Source: Streptococcus salivarius (GTDB taxonomy: Bacteria > Bacillota > Bacilli > Lactobacillales > Streptococcaceae). Taken from it: a stretch of DNA of 64,000 nt. The notes below the pieces were generated by a model that saw nothing but the letters and a program-made list of their open reading frames with translations, was not told where the DNA came from and made no database searches. This document shows positions 1 to 8,779 of the stretch, piece after piece. The stretch is from assembly GCF_002094975.1 (NCBI RefSeq), contig NZ_CP015283.1, positions 1,287,501 to 1,351,500 of the forward strand, read 5' to 3'. Every line of letters starts with the position of its first letter. Positions within the stretch are counted from its first letter, which is position 1. Made by a program: the position numbers and the translations under genes.

Positions 1-1
1 A

Positions 2-1834
2 ATTCCTGCTGATTCTCCAAGCATTGATAATTTTTATACTTTAGATGAAGATATCAAAGGAAAACTAAAGAAGGATATCAAAAATTTAGGGGAGGGCAAG
101 GAAACGTCAGATATTACAGGGATGTCTGAGTTTATTACATTCTACAAGGCTGCTAGTGATTACAAGCAACGTGAGAAAGATGGCCTTGAACCTCTCAAAC
201 CTTATCTAAAAGAAATTGAGGATATCAAAGATCTTAATGATTTGGCCAGTAAATCTGCTAGCTTGACTGATAAAGGGATTCCTCTTCCATTTGGTTATGA
301 CGTAGGAACTAACGCAGAGAATACTAGCCAAAAACAAATCCAATTGAGTCCCCCAAGTATCTTATTGCCAGATGTGTCTATTTATAAAGACGAGGCCAGC
401 AAGAAACAATATTTAACTCCAATTGAAACAGCCACGCAAAAAGCCTTGGAAATGCTTGGATATAGCGAAAAAAATAGTAAACGCATTGTCAAAGAAGCAC
501 TGGAGTTCGACGAAATCATTGCTAAGTACAGTCTCAGTAACGAAGAGATGTCTGAAAGTAAGAATTTGGTTCACCCTAAAACAGCAGAAGAGATTAATGC
601 CTACTCTGGTTCCTTCAAATTATATGATGTCATTAAAGGCATTATGGGACGTGATTTAGAAACCATCAATGTCCCTAATACCAAGTATTTTGAGAATTAT
701 AGTAAGATCGTCAATCAGGACAATTTTTCTAAAATCAAATCATGGATCTTGGTGCAAGAAGCTATGGCAGCCTCAAATTCTCTGACAGAAGATTACCGCT
801 TGAATTTTGCATCGATTAGCATGGCTATTATGGGTACACAGAAGCCAGTTTCTAAGGAAGATACGGTTTACGAGATGAGTGTCCATCTGTTTAGTGATGT
901 CATGAGTGTCTATTATGGACGTAAATACTTTGGTGAGGAAGCAAAGACTGATGTGACAGGCATGATTGATAAAATCAAAAATGTCTATCGTGGCCGTCTC
1001 CAAAAGAATAATTGGTTGACGGAAAGCACACGCAACAAGGCTATCGAAAAGTTGGATAAAATGAAGGTTTTCGTAGGTTATCAGGAAGATGTCAATCCTG
1101 GTACTAAGGAACTACATCTTGACCCTAACAAGTCCTTCTTTGAACTGTCAGAAGATATTGCCCAGTTCGGAAAACGTTATACCATTGATCATTTTGATGA
1201 TCCTATTGATAAGAATAAATGGTCAGGTTCTGCTTTTGATATCAATGCTTATTACAACCCAGAAAGCAATAGCATCAACTTCCCAGCTGGCATTTTGCAA
1301 GCGCCGTTTTATGACAAAAATCAAAGTACTGAAAAGAACTATGGTGGTATCGGTGTCGTGATTGGACATGAAATTACCCATGCCTTTGATTCCAATGGTG
1401 CCGACTATGATGAGAACGGCGACATGCATAACTGGTGGACAAAAGCAGATACTAAAGCTTTCGATAAGAGGATCAAAGCCTTTGAAGACCAGTGGAATGG
1501 GTTGGAAATTTACGGGACTAAGGTAAATGGAAAACTCACAGTCACTGAGAATGTCGCAGATGCTGGTGGTCTCTCATCCACACTACAAGTTCTCAAAACA
1601 GATATGACAAAACCTAACCTCAAGGATTACTTTGAGAACTACGCAGATATCTGGAAACAAAAGGCCAGCCTACAGTACAATAAATATACCATGGTACAAG
1701 ACGTCCACGCACCAAATGAGTTACGTGTTAACCAACAACTTAAAAACCTTCCTGAGTTTTATGAGGCCTACCCTCAAATCAAAGAAGGAGACGACATGTA
1801 CTTAGCACCAAGCAAACGCATTAGTTTGTGGTAA
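2..1834 (+). CDS. pepO: Endopeptidase O, M13 (neprilysin) family zinc metallopeptidase, 5'-truncated by the window edge
   Basis: This is a zinc endopeptidase that cleaves oligopeptides, and it acts in the cytoplasm or at the surface in streptococci. The frame is open from base 2 without a start, so the N-terminus lies outside the window; about 610 residues are visible and the family is usually about 630. The zinc motif HEITH follows the stretch GVVIG, and the third-ligand motif ENVADAGG lies about 60 residues later. The C-terminus has the family block APNELRVN. A hairpin terminator follows the stop. M13 identity is secure from these motifs; the symbol pepO follows the streptococcal naming. 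Confidence 0.93.
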   Translation: MPADSPSIDNFYTLDEDIKGKLKKDIKNLGEGKETSDITGMSEFITFYKAASDYKQREKDGLEPLKPYLKEIEDIKDLNDLASKSASLTDKGIPLPFGYDVGTNAENTSQKQIQLSPPSILLPDVSIYKDEASKKQYLTPIETATQKALEMLGYSEKNSKRIVKEALEFDEIIAKYSLSNEEMSESKNLVHPKTAEEINAYSGSFKLYDVIKGIMGRDLETINVPNTKYFENYSKIVNQDNFSKIKSWILVQEAMAASNSLTEDYRLNFASISMAIMGTQKPVSKEDTVYEMSVHLFSDVMSVYYGRKYFGEEAKTDVTGMIDKIKNVYRGRLQKNNWLTESTRNKAIEKLDKMKVFVGYQEDVNPGTKELHLDPNKSFFELSEDIAQFGKRYTIDHFDDPIDKNKWSGSAFDINAYYNPESNSINFPAGILQAPFYDKNQSTEKNYGGIGVVIGHEITHAFDSNGADYDENGDMHNWWTKADTKAFDKRIKAFEDQWNGLEIYGTKVNGKLTVTENVADAGGLSSTLQVLKTDMTKPNLKDYFENYADIWKQKASLQYNKYTMVQDVHAPNELRVNQQLKNLPEFYEAYPQIKEGDDMYLAPSKRISLW

Positions 1835-1863
1835 AAAGTCTTGCTACTTTGCTAATCAAGAAT

Positions 1864-1902
1864 AAGAGAATTTGGAATGGAAACATCCCAGATTCTCTTT
1901 TT
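1864..1902 (+). terminator. Rho-independent terminator after pepO
   Basis: AAGAGAATTTGG pairs with CCAGATTCTCTT (one G-U) around a 12-nt loop, followed by a short T run. It ends pepO transcription before the promoter of the next gene. Confidence 0.75.
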
Positions 1903-1913
1903 ATGTTGTCGCT

Positions 1914-1941
1914 TTGGAGAATCATTTTCTAGTGTTATAAT
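1914..1941 (+). promoter_or_regulatory. Putative sigma-A promoter for the 107-residue gene
   Basis: TTGGAG and TATAAT are separated by 16 bp, 26 bp upstream of the ATG. The -10 is perfect and the -35 is weak. Confidence 0.5.
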
Positions 1942-1967
1942 GGTGCTATTAAGGAAAGGATTCAAGA

Positions 1968-2291
1968 ATGATGCATAAAAGGAATCTGATAGAAGATAAT
2001 AAAAGAGGTGAGAATCAGAGCTTTCTCTACTTCCTACACGAGGAGAAAAAATTTGACGTAAAAGCACTTGATGATTTGTGTCACTACATCATAGAACTGG
2101 ATACAATCAGCCTAGAGCAGTTGAGAGATATTCATTATATTGAAAATCAAATACTACGCCATCTCGTGTATCATTTTGATGAAAATGATTTAAGTAAAAT
2201 CTCAAATCTCCCTTTTGACTATTGGGAGTATATAGAGCCCTTTGAACGTTTGGTGGCATGTTTGTATGAGGGTGATGGTGAGGAAGAATAG
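1968..2291 (+). CDS. Hypothetical acidic protein, 107 residues
   Basis: I do not recognise this gene. It encodes a soluble, acidic protein rich in Asp, Glu, Leu and His, with no signal peptide or membrane segment and no clear motif; it is probably mostly helical. The start is the first ATG of ATGATG, about 8 bp after a purine-rich AAGGAAAGGA ribosome site, and a TATAAT promoter lies just upstream. It sits between pepO and a phosphoesterase gene, with its own promoter, which gives no strong functional hint. Confidence 0.7.
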   Translation: MMHKRNLIEDNKRGENQSFLYFLHEEKKFDVKALDDLCHYIIELDTISLEQLRDIHYIENQILRHLVYHFDENDLSKISNLPFDYWEYIEPFERLVACLYEGDGEEE

Positions 2292-2341
2292 TTGTTCTTA
2301 TATTAGTTTTAACTTAGTAGACCATCAGTAAAGGAGTATAG

Positions 2342-3174
2342 ATGAAACATCGTATTGCAATTTTGTCAGATATTCATGGGAATACAACAGCTCTTGAAGC
2401 AGTTATTAAGGATGCACAAGAGTTGGGTGCAACAGAATATTGGTTAATGGGGGATATTATATTACCTGGACCAGGAAGAAATGAACTCTTTGAGCTTCTG
2501 TCTTCTATCCCGATAACAGCTACCGTTCGAGGAAATTGGGATGATTGTGTTTTGGAGGCTTTAGATGGGGAATATGGTCTGGAGAATCCACAAGAAGTTC
2601 AGCTCTTGCGACTTACCCAGTACTTGATGGAAGAATTGGATACTGAATATGTTGATTGGATACGTTCTCTGCCTCTGGTTTTGAAGAAGGAAATCAATGG
2701 GATTCGTTTTTCTTTGACGCATCACTTACCGGAGAAGAACTACGGAGGTGAGTTACGTCCAGCTAATGATACCAGTCATTTTGATCAGTTATTAGATGAT
2801 CAAACAGATATGGCGATTTACGGTCATGTGCATAAGCAATTGCTTCGTTATGGTAGTAAGGGGCAACAGATTCTTAATCCTGGTACGATTGGGATGCCCT
2901 ATTTTGATTGGTCACCCTGCAAAATCATAGGGCTCAGTATGCCATAATCGATGTCGAAGAAGATGGTGTTACTAATCTCCAATTTCGAAAGATTGCCTAT
3001 GCTTATGAAGCAGAGTTGCAGTTAGCCAAAGACAAACAGTTGCCTTATATCGAGCTTTATCAAGAATTACGAAGAAATGACAATTATCCAGGCCATAATA
3101 AAAACTTGCTCGAGCGTTTAAATCAACAGTATGGCTATGCTAAAGATGTCAAGAAATATTTTGACTTGAAGTAG
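2342..3174 (+). pseudogene. Metallophosphoesterase (YfcE/MJ0936-like), split by a frameshift
   Basis: The first 201 residues (2342-2947) carry the calcineurin-like phosphoesterase motifs: DIHGN near the N-terminus, MGDII (GD), RGNWD (GNxD), THH, and YGHVHKQ (GHxH). After GTIGMPYFDWSP the frame runs into a stop. The +1 frame continues at once as LQNHRAQYAIIDVEEDG and stays open to 3174, so the intact protein would be about 278 residues. One lost C in the run at 2915-2917 would explain the break. All metal ligands lie before the shift, so a shortened protein could fold. It is either a real mutation or a sequencing error; the family is clear but the physiological substrate is not. Confidence 0.8.
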
Positions 3175-3224
3175 ATTGATGATAGAGATTTTGCCGGTAG
3201 CCTTACTAGGTTTTAGACAAAAAG

Positions 3225-3257
3225 AAAACACCAGAAAAAATGATTTCTGGTGTTTTT
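3225..3257. terminator. Bidirectional terminator between convergent genes
   Basis: AAACACCAGAAA pairs perfectly with TTTCTGGTGTTT around a 6-nt loop, with an A run on one side and a T run on the other. It serves the phosphoesterase gene on + and the repeat protein on -. Confidence 0.85.
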
Positions 3258-3314
3258 GAATACATTTTGGCAAAAATGAGGTATTTTTAAATGCTTACAG
3301 TTGTTAGTTTGATA

Positions 3315-6300
3315 TTAATCCTTTTTCTCTGTAGCTACGCCATTTTCGTCAATAATATAGGTTTTTCCATCTTTTTCAAGCGTAGTGTTAGTGGTAATTG
3401 GAGAACCTTTTGAGTATGGACTAACTGATATCGGCATTTCAAAATGATAAAGTTTACCATCAAACTCTGCCCATTCGCCACTAAAAGGAGTAGTCATATA
3501 AATTTCAGGGTTGAAATAATAAAGCCTATTATCTTCTAACCGAATGACACCTGTTTTTACAACTCCATTTTCATCAGAGATACAGAAACCATTCCAAGAG
3601 GTCGAGGTGTCTGTAGCTGTATTCCTTAGAAGTCGTCCTTTAGGGCCCAAAAGATAGGTCTTTTCATTGATAGTTTTTAGATATGTTCGGTCTTCAGCTC
3701 CCCATGGTGGGCTAATATAGTAGGTTTCATTATTGTGATTAACCCACCCGAACTGTAGATGACCGTCCTTATCAGCATAATAGTATTTGTAGTTGCCGTC
3801 AATATCATTAGCAAGCATACTACCGTCTTTTTTGAAGAAATAATCGAAACCACCTATCTTGTATGTATCATTTCGAACTTGGTAGCCATCTTCTTTAAAA
3901 TAAACACGTTTACCGTCAATAGTTGCCCAACCAAATATCTGGCTTCCATCCTCGCCAAAATAAGTATATTTTTTAGAAAAGTAATCGCCTGTTTCATGGA
4001 ATTTATTTACGAACATAGCACCAGTATCGTTATCGAAGAAATAGTACTTTCCATCAAGCAGAAGTCGTTTTCCTTTGGCTTGTTTTCCAGTTGGATCAAA
4101 GTAGTATTTTTGATGATTAATAATTTGAAGTCCAGTGGCTAACTGTCCATTTTCTTTAATATAAGCCCAATCACCATCTTTATCTTGAATAAATTGTCCA
4201 GGTTTGTTCATCGTTACATAACCATTTTGGTCAATGACATAACGAATACCATTAAGTTCAAGTGTTCGGTTAGTCCACATAGCTCCGCTGTCTCTATCGA
4301 AATAATGTGTTTGACCGTCAATTTCGACAAGTCGTCCCTTAGCTTGTTTGCCCTCTTTATCAAAGTATAGAGTGACATTATCTATTGAATGGAGTCCGGT
4401 GACAGCTTTTCCCTCGTTATCAAAGTAGTACCAATTCCATGCATCATCGTGTTCGAAACGATTTGTTAGTTTAGTTTCGGTCGCTACTCCTTTATCATCA
4501 ATGAGGTAGGCTTTTTTATTGTAAACTAAGGTCTTGGAAACTGTAAGAGGGGAAGTTTCGGAAAGCGAACTTGTTCTATTGAAAGCATAGAATTTATTGT
4601 CACTTTGAATTACAGTTTCTTCAATCTTGGTTAAATCTGTGTTTTCTGGAAGTAGATGTCCGATGTAAAAATCATTGTTTTCATCAAGATAGTATAGATT
4701 ACCAAAATCATCATCAATAATACGTTTAATCTTATCGGTCTTTGTTCGTACTCCGTGGTTAATAATGTCTACTTCTTCTCTGACGGTATAGGTTCGGCTT
4801 CTTCCAGATTTGTAAGTTCTGTTTATGCTAGGTTCTAAGTGGTATAGCTTACCATCAATCGTTTTCCATGTAGGTGTTGTAACTGTAACCATTTGGGGGA
4901 TATATCTTTCATGGTAAATATCTCCTTTATTTTCAAAATAATAGAGTTTACCATTATTTGCAGTGCTAACACCAGTAAGTACCCTCCCATCCTTATCTGT
5001 ACCTACGATGCCATGGTAGTAAGTATAATCATCCATATACTGACGTACGAGTAAAGGTCCGAGATAGTTTTTCAGAAGTTTACCTTCAAAATAATAATAA
5101 TCCTTGCCACCTTTTGTGACAATAGCAGTGACTGCTGAACCAGAATTTGAAAAATAGTAGTCATCACCATTAATATGATGTTCTCCGGTTAGTACTTGAC
5201 CAAATTTATTGGAGCGATAACTAGTATTTAAAGTTCCAGCAAAGACACGTAATGACTGAATATAAAAGGCATCTTTTACCAATTTTCCATGATTATCAAA
5301 GAGGTAGTCTTGTCCTTTGAAGGTAGTAAGAGCATTTTCAACTCGACCAGTATGATCAAAATAATAAAGTTGATCGCCAACTCGATGCCATCCATAGTAA
5401 CGTCGACCATCAGAACCATAATAGATGTTATACGTTTTTGCAAATGGTTCCCATCTTCTGATTTCAATAGACCAAGTATGCCAATAGTTGGTTTTTACAG
5501 CACCTGAATAGTGACTAAAATAGTAATGGAAGCCGTCTATGATTCTTTCGCCATCTTTCGCTTGACGACCTTCTTCATCAAAGTAAAGAGTTACTCCATC
5601 TACATTTTGCCATCCTCTTAGTTTCTCTCCTGTTGCGGTGTAATAATACCAGTTCCCTGAGGAATCCTCTTGGAAATGGCCACCAGAAACAAGTGGAAGT
5701 TGTGGAAGTTTCTGCTCAGTTTCAATCAAAAGTCCATTAGCTTCTGCGTGGTAAGTTTTTCCATTAATAGTGATGTCGGTATTTATAACCTTATGACCAC
5801 TATCCTTATCAAAGTAATAGGGTTCGATACCTATTGTAACGATTTCACCCTTGGCCTGAACACCGTCTGGGTAGAAATACATGTCGAAGCCATCTATAGT
5901 CTGTTCGCCTGTTAGAAGTTTCCCTTCTTTATCACTATAGTACCAGTTGCCGTCGTCATCCGACCAAAAACGGTCACGAACCAATTGGCCAGTATCTTTT
6001 TGAAAATAATAGGAATTTCCATCTAGGATGACAAAGGCATCTTTAGCTTGAACACCATTAGGGTAAAAGTAGAGTGGAATATTGTCAATAACTTGGCTAC
6101 CAGTAAGTGCTTTCCCATCGTGGCCTAAATAGTACCAATTTCCATTCTTATCAGATGCAAAAGCATTACGGGTAAGTCGTCCACTATCTTTCTCAAAGTG
6201 ATATGTTGCTCCATTAACATGACGGGTGTCTCCTTTGACTTGCTTACCATCGGCATCGAAGTAGACATTCACATTATCAATATTTTGCATACCAGTAAGT

Positions 6301-6821
6301 GCTTTCCCATCCTTAATATAGTACCAGTTGCCCTGATCATCGCTAGTGTAATGACCGCCGGATATTACGGGACTTTCTTCTACTTCATGGGCTGTATTTG
6401 TTTCAGAATGTGATGTTTCAGAGCTTACGACTTCACTGCTAGTAACAGTAGAGACTTCCGAACGAAGAGCTTGTTGAGAGTTAATTTCAGAAGTACTTGT
6501 TTCTGGAACAGTTGCTTCAGTGGTACTTAGGTCAGATTCAGTAGAAGTAGTTTCAGTGATGTTTTCTCTTGTATTGGGGGCGTCGAAAGATTTGTTTTCT
6601 TCTGGTTTAGTAATAACTTCATTAGTTGACGAGCTTACGACATCAATTGCGTTTTCTTGGATGCTGTTTTCAACAGTTGGTTCTGAGGTGGGGTGAGTCT
6701 GTTCAGCTGCGGACACATAGCCCAAGCTTGCAAAACTAAGTCCTAGAGCTAGACCAGTTACTGCAATGGTTACCCATTGCTTTTTTACTTTGTGAAGTTT
6801 AAAGTATACTTTCTTTTCCAT
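3315..6821 (-). CDS. Secreted glucan/choline-binding-type repeat protein, 1168 residues, no catalytic domain
   Basis: This is a secreted surface protein likely to bind glucan or another wall or matrix polymer. Residues 1-39 form a long Gram-positive signal peptide of the KxYKxGKxW-like type (FKLHKVKKQW, hydrophobic core, VSAAE). Residues 40-150 are a Ser/Thr/Glu-rich linker. From about 155 to the end run aromatic repeats of the cell-wall-binding (CW_binding_1/glucan-binding) type: GNWYY, GKALTG, LYFD or VYFD, GKQAKG, YYFDKDSG, repeating about every 65 residues. There is no GH70 glucosyltransferase core, protease or amidase domain, and no LPXTG anchor; attachment would be by the repeats. A GAAAGGAG ribosome site precedes the ATG. 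The ligand (glucan versus choline) cannot be decided from sequence alone. Confidence 0.85.
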   Translation of the reverse strand: MEKKVYFKLHKVKKQWVTIAVTGLALGLSFASLGYVSAAEQTHPTSEPTVENSIQENAIDVVSSSTNEVITKPEENKSFDAPNTRENITETTSTESDLSTTEATVPETSTSEINSQQALRSEVSTVTSSEVVSSETSHSETNTAHEVEESPVISGGHYTSDDQGNWYYIKDGKALTGMQNIDNVNVYFDADGKQVKGDTRHVNGATYHFEKDSGRLTRNAFASDKNGNWYYLGHDGKALTGSQVIDNIPLYFYPNGVQAKDAFVILDGNSYYFQKDTGQLVRDRFWSDDDGNWYYSDKEGKLLTGEQTIDGFDMYFYPDGVQAKGEIVTIGIEPYYFDKDSGHKVINTDITINGKTYHAEANGLLIETEQKLPQLPLVSGGHFQEDSSGNWYYYTATGEKLRGWQNVDGVTLYFDEEGRQAKDGERIIDGFHYYFSHYSGAVKTNYWHTWSIEIRRWEPFAKTYNIYYGSDGRRYYGWHRVGDQLYYFDHTGRVENALTTFKGQDYLFDNHGKLVKDAFYIQSLRVFAGTLNTSYRSNKFGQVLTGEHHINGDDYYFSNSGSAVTAIVTKGGKDYYYFEGKLLKNYLGPLLVRQYMDDYTYYHGIVGTDKDGRVLTGVSTANNGKLYYFENKGDIYHERYIPQMVTVTTPTWKTIDGKLYHLEPSINRTYKSGRSRTYTVREEVDIINHGVRTKTDKIKRIIDDDFGNLYYLDENNDFYIGHLLPENTDLTKIEETVIQSDNKFYAFNRTSSLSETSPLTVSKTLVYNKKAYLIDDKGVATETKLTNRFEHDDAWNWYYFDNEGKAVTGLHSIDNVTLYFDKEGKQAKGRLVEIDGQTHYFDRDSGAMWTNRTLELNGIRYVIDQNGYVTMNKPGQFIQDKDGDWAYIKENGQLATGLQIINHQKYYFDPTGKQAKGKRLLLDGKYYFFDNDTGAMFVNKFHETGDYFSKKYTYFGEDGSQIFGWATIDGKRVYFKEDGYQVRNDTYKIGGFDYFFKKDGSMLANDIDGNYKYYYADKDGHLQFGWVNHNNETYYISPPWGAEDRTYLKTINEKTYLLGPKGRLLRNTATDTSTSWNGFCISDENGVVKTGVIRLEDNRLYYFNPEIYMTTPFSGEWAEFDGKLYHFEMPISVSPYSKGSPITTNTTLEKDGKTYIIDENGVATEKKD

Positions 6822-6894
6822 GATAATGCTCCTTTCATTAAACTGAACAATGTTAGCAAGGATATGGTTAACTCATGAGTAAAATTAAGTTAGT

Positions 6895-6921
6895 ATTATA
6901 GTTCTATTGCTTACATATCAA
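6895..6921 (-). promoter_or_regulatory. Putative promoter of the repeat-protein gene
   Basis: On the minus strand TTGATA (6916-6921) and TATAAT (6895-6900) are separated by 15 bp, about 75 bp upstream of the start. The spacing is short, so confidence is moderate. Confidence 0.45.
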
Positions 6922-7146
6922 GTTTATCATCACATTTTAATAAAATCAAAGAATTATGTAAGCGTTTTTGCTTTTTGTATAAACTCTTTCCAACTCTACT
7001 CAAAACAAAACTGATAGTATATGAATGATGAATTTTCATTAAAGAGAGTTAATGATGTATTTGCTTTAAGTTAGCAGCGGATAGATCCTTGAGTAGGGTA
7101 TTTTTGATATTCTTAATATGCTATTCACTGATTTTAGAACGTCATC

Positions 7147-7180
7147 AAAAAAGCCACTGGCATACAAAACCAATGGCTTT
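7147..7180 (-). terminator. Terminator of the ThrE-like gene
   Basis: Read on the minus strand, AAAGCCATTGG pairs with CCAGTGGCTTT (one mismatch) and is followed by a T run. It lies 8 bp past the stop codon. Confidence 0.8.
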
Positions 7181-7187
7181 CAACAAT

Positions 7188-8453
7188 TTATTTTTTCTTC
7201 CCTAGTACAAAATAGCGGCTAGGGATTTGTTGTGTCAAACTGACTGCGATGGCGATGGTAAATGAGGCCAGGAAACAAGCTCGTAGGAAGCTGAGGCCGA
7301 GGTCTGCATTTCCGATTAAGAGGAAGTAGACCGCACGGTAGAAGCTCATCCCTGGGATGAGTGGGAACATGCTTGAGGCTAGGAAGACTGTAGCTGGACA
7401 TCTACGGTAGTGGGCCAAAAAGCGTGAGGTGATAGTGACTAATAGGGCTGGGAAGAGGATGGCGAGGACCTCGTGATGGGTATTGTTCCAAATCAAGAGG
7501 TAGAGGAGCCATGAGCCGGCACCTAGGGTCCCAAGGTCTAAGAAGTATTTCTTAGGCACTCGGTAAAGCACGGAGAAGGCTGCTGTCCCAAGTCCTGCCA
7601 TGAAGGTCTGAATCAAGACCCCCAGCCATGAGGTTGACGGTGTTGAGAATATGCCTGATAACTGTTCCGCAAAGGGGAGGATGGAAATCATGGCAAGAAC
7701 ACCGACAGAGATAGATAGACAAGTGGAGACCCCTGACAACATCAGGGCCAGACCGCTATAGTAGTTGTTCTGGGTGAATTCTCGAATGGCATTTACAAAG
7801 TAAGCCCCAGGAATCAAAATCATCAAGGTGCCCAGAATAATCACGCTACGATGTTGCCCGATACCCAAATAATAGAGAATGTTAGCTGATAAAGCGGCAA
7901 TGGCACTAGAAAGGATAATCTGCAAGAAACTGGTATGAATAAAACGGGAAAAGAGTTGCATGCCAATCCCTACAAAAACTCCCGATATAGCCGCAGCAGT
8001 TCCATCAATCCAGCTACTTCCAAGGGCTAGCGAGAAGCTCCCTGCACCAATGACACAGGCTATAATATCCTCTAAAGGACGATAGAAAGTCTTCTGCTCA
8101 ATGGTTTTCAGCTTTTGGAAAATGCTAGATACAGGCTGATTTGGCTGTTCTGCCAGTTCTCGAGACAGGCGGTTTACTTCCTCTAGTTTACCTAGATGGA
8201 TAGACGGGACTGAGGTAGCTAGGACACGAGACTCTTTAAGACCTGAGCGGTTGAGTCCAGAAATCATGACTCCTCGATTGACCACATAAGTGGAGAAGTC
8301 TCTGATACCAAGAGACTTGGCCATGTGTCCCATGGTGTCTTCGATACGGTAAATCTCGGCACCGCTCTCCATAAGGACACGGCCTGCCTGAAGGACGGCA
8401 TCCATTTCATTTTTGGTTTCTATTTCTGTCTCTCTTGGAAAATCGATGGTCAT
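7188..8453 (-). CDS. Threonine/serine exporter family protein (fused DUF1212 + ThrE_2)
   Basis: This is a membrane protein of the ThrE family, known for exporting threonine and serine. The N-terminal third (about 1-120) is the soluble DUF1212 (PF06738) segment with the characteristic MESGAEIYRIEDTM and VNRGVMISG stretches. Residues about 125-410 contain roughly ten hydrophobic segments and include the C-terminal ThrE_2 (PF12821) half. In many bacteria the halves are separate proteins (YjjP and YjjB); here they form one chain of 421 residues. A strong AAGGAGG ribosome site precedes the ATG. It is monocistronic with its own terminator. The substrate is inferred from the family. Confidence 0.85.
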   Translation of the reverse strand: MTIDFPRETEIETKNEMDAVLQAGRVLMESGAEIYRIEDTMGHMAKSLGIRDFSTYVVNRGVMISGLNRSGLKESRVLATSVPSIHLGKLEEVNRLSRELAEQPNQPVSSIFQKLKTIEQKTFYRPLEDIIACVIGAGSFSLALGSSWIDGTAAAISGVFVGIGMQLFSRFIHTSFLQIILSSAIAALSANILYYLGIGQHRSVIILGTLMILIPGAYFVNAIREFTQNNYYSGLALMLSGVSTCLSISVGVLAMISILPFAEQLSGIFSTPSTSWLGVLIQTFMAGLGTAAFSVLYRVPKKYFLDLGTLGAGSWLLYLLIWNNTHHEVLAILFPALLVTITSRFLAHYRRCPATVFLASSMFPLIPGMSFYRAVYFLLIGNADLGLSFLRACFLASFTIAIAVSLTQQIPSRYFVLGKKK

Positions 8454-8603
8454 TTGAACCTCCTTATCACTTAATTCGTCATTCCATTATAAGGCTTGAA
8501 TGGTGGTTTTTCAATAGCTTTGACGACTAAAATAGGACTTTCTATGAGATTTTTCTTCTACTTAATGATAGGGGGCAGGAAAATGGAGGGCTTGCCTTTT
8601 GCC

Positions 8604-8632
8604 TTGCTATTGGTAGAGGCAAATGCTACAAT
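8604..8632 (+). promoter_or_regulatory. dha operon promoter
   Basis: TTGCTA and TACAAT are separated by exactly 17 bp, and the cre site begins 13 bp after the -10. Confidence 0.6.
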
Positions 8633-8644
8633 TAAATTATAAAA

Positions 8645-8658
8645 TGTATGCGTTTACA
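8645..8658 (+). promoter_or_regulatory. Candidate cre (CcpA-binding) site of the dha operon
   Basis: TGTATGCGTTTACA matches the cre consensus TGTAANCGNTTNCA except at one position. It lies just past the likely transcription start, a position compatible with CcpA repression. Confidence 0.65.
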
Positions 8659-8779
8659 TATTTTTACGCTACCTTTCTTAAAAAGCGTTTAAGTCCTTTA
8701 TTTATAGGGGTCTTAGCAATTAAAGAAGGGAACAAATGTAAGTGCAAATAGATGATACCTTTGAAAAGGAGACAATTCC

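Larger units (their letters stand above)
6822..7187. other. Intergenic region between two minus-strand genes
   Basis: This 366-bp gap holds the ribosome site and promoter of the repeat-protein gene and the terminator of the upstream exporter gene. The middle (about 6930-7140) is AT-rich, and I see no gene or RNA in it. Confidence 0.6.
8454..8779. other. Divergent intergenic region upstream of the dha operon
   Basis: It contains the dha promoter, a cre site and a long (about 120 bp) leader before dhaK. The leader has a second weaker cre-like AAAAAGCGTTTAAG near 8680. No open frame or conserved RNA was recognised. Confidence 0.55.

Noticed and set aside
3315..6821. Glucosyltransferase (gtf)
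   Set aside because: Only the signal peptide and binding repeats are present; none of the GH70 catalytic motifs can be found.
3315..6821. LPXTG wall-anchored protein
   Set aside because: The C-terminus ends in a binding repeat (IDENGVATEKKD) with no LPXTG, membrane segment or charged tail.
8680..8694. A second cre site in the dha leader
   Set aside because: AAAAAGCGTTTAAG lacks the TG and CA ends of the consensus, so it is too weak to list separately.
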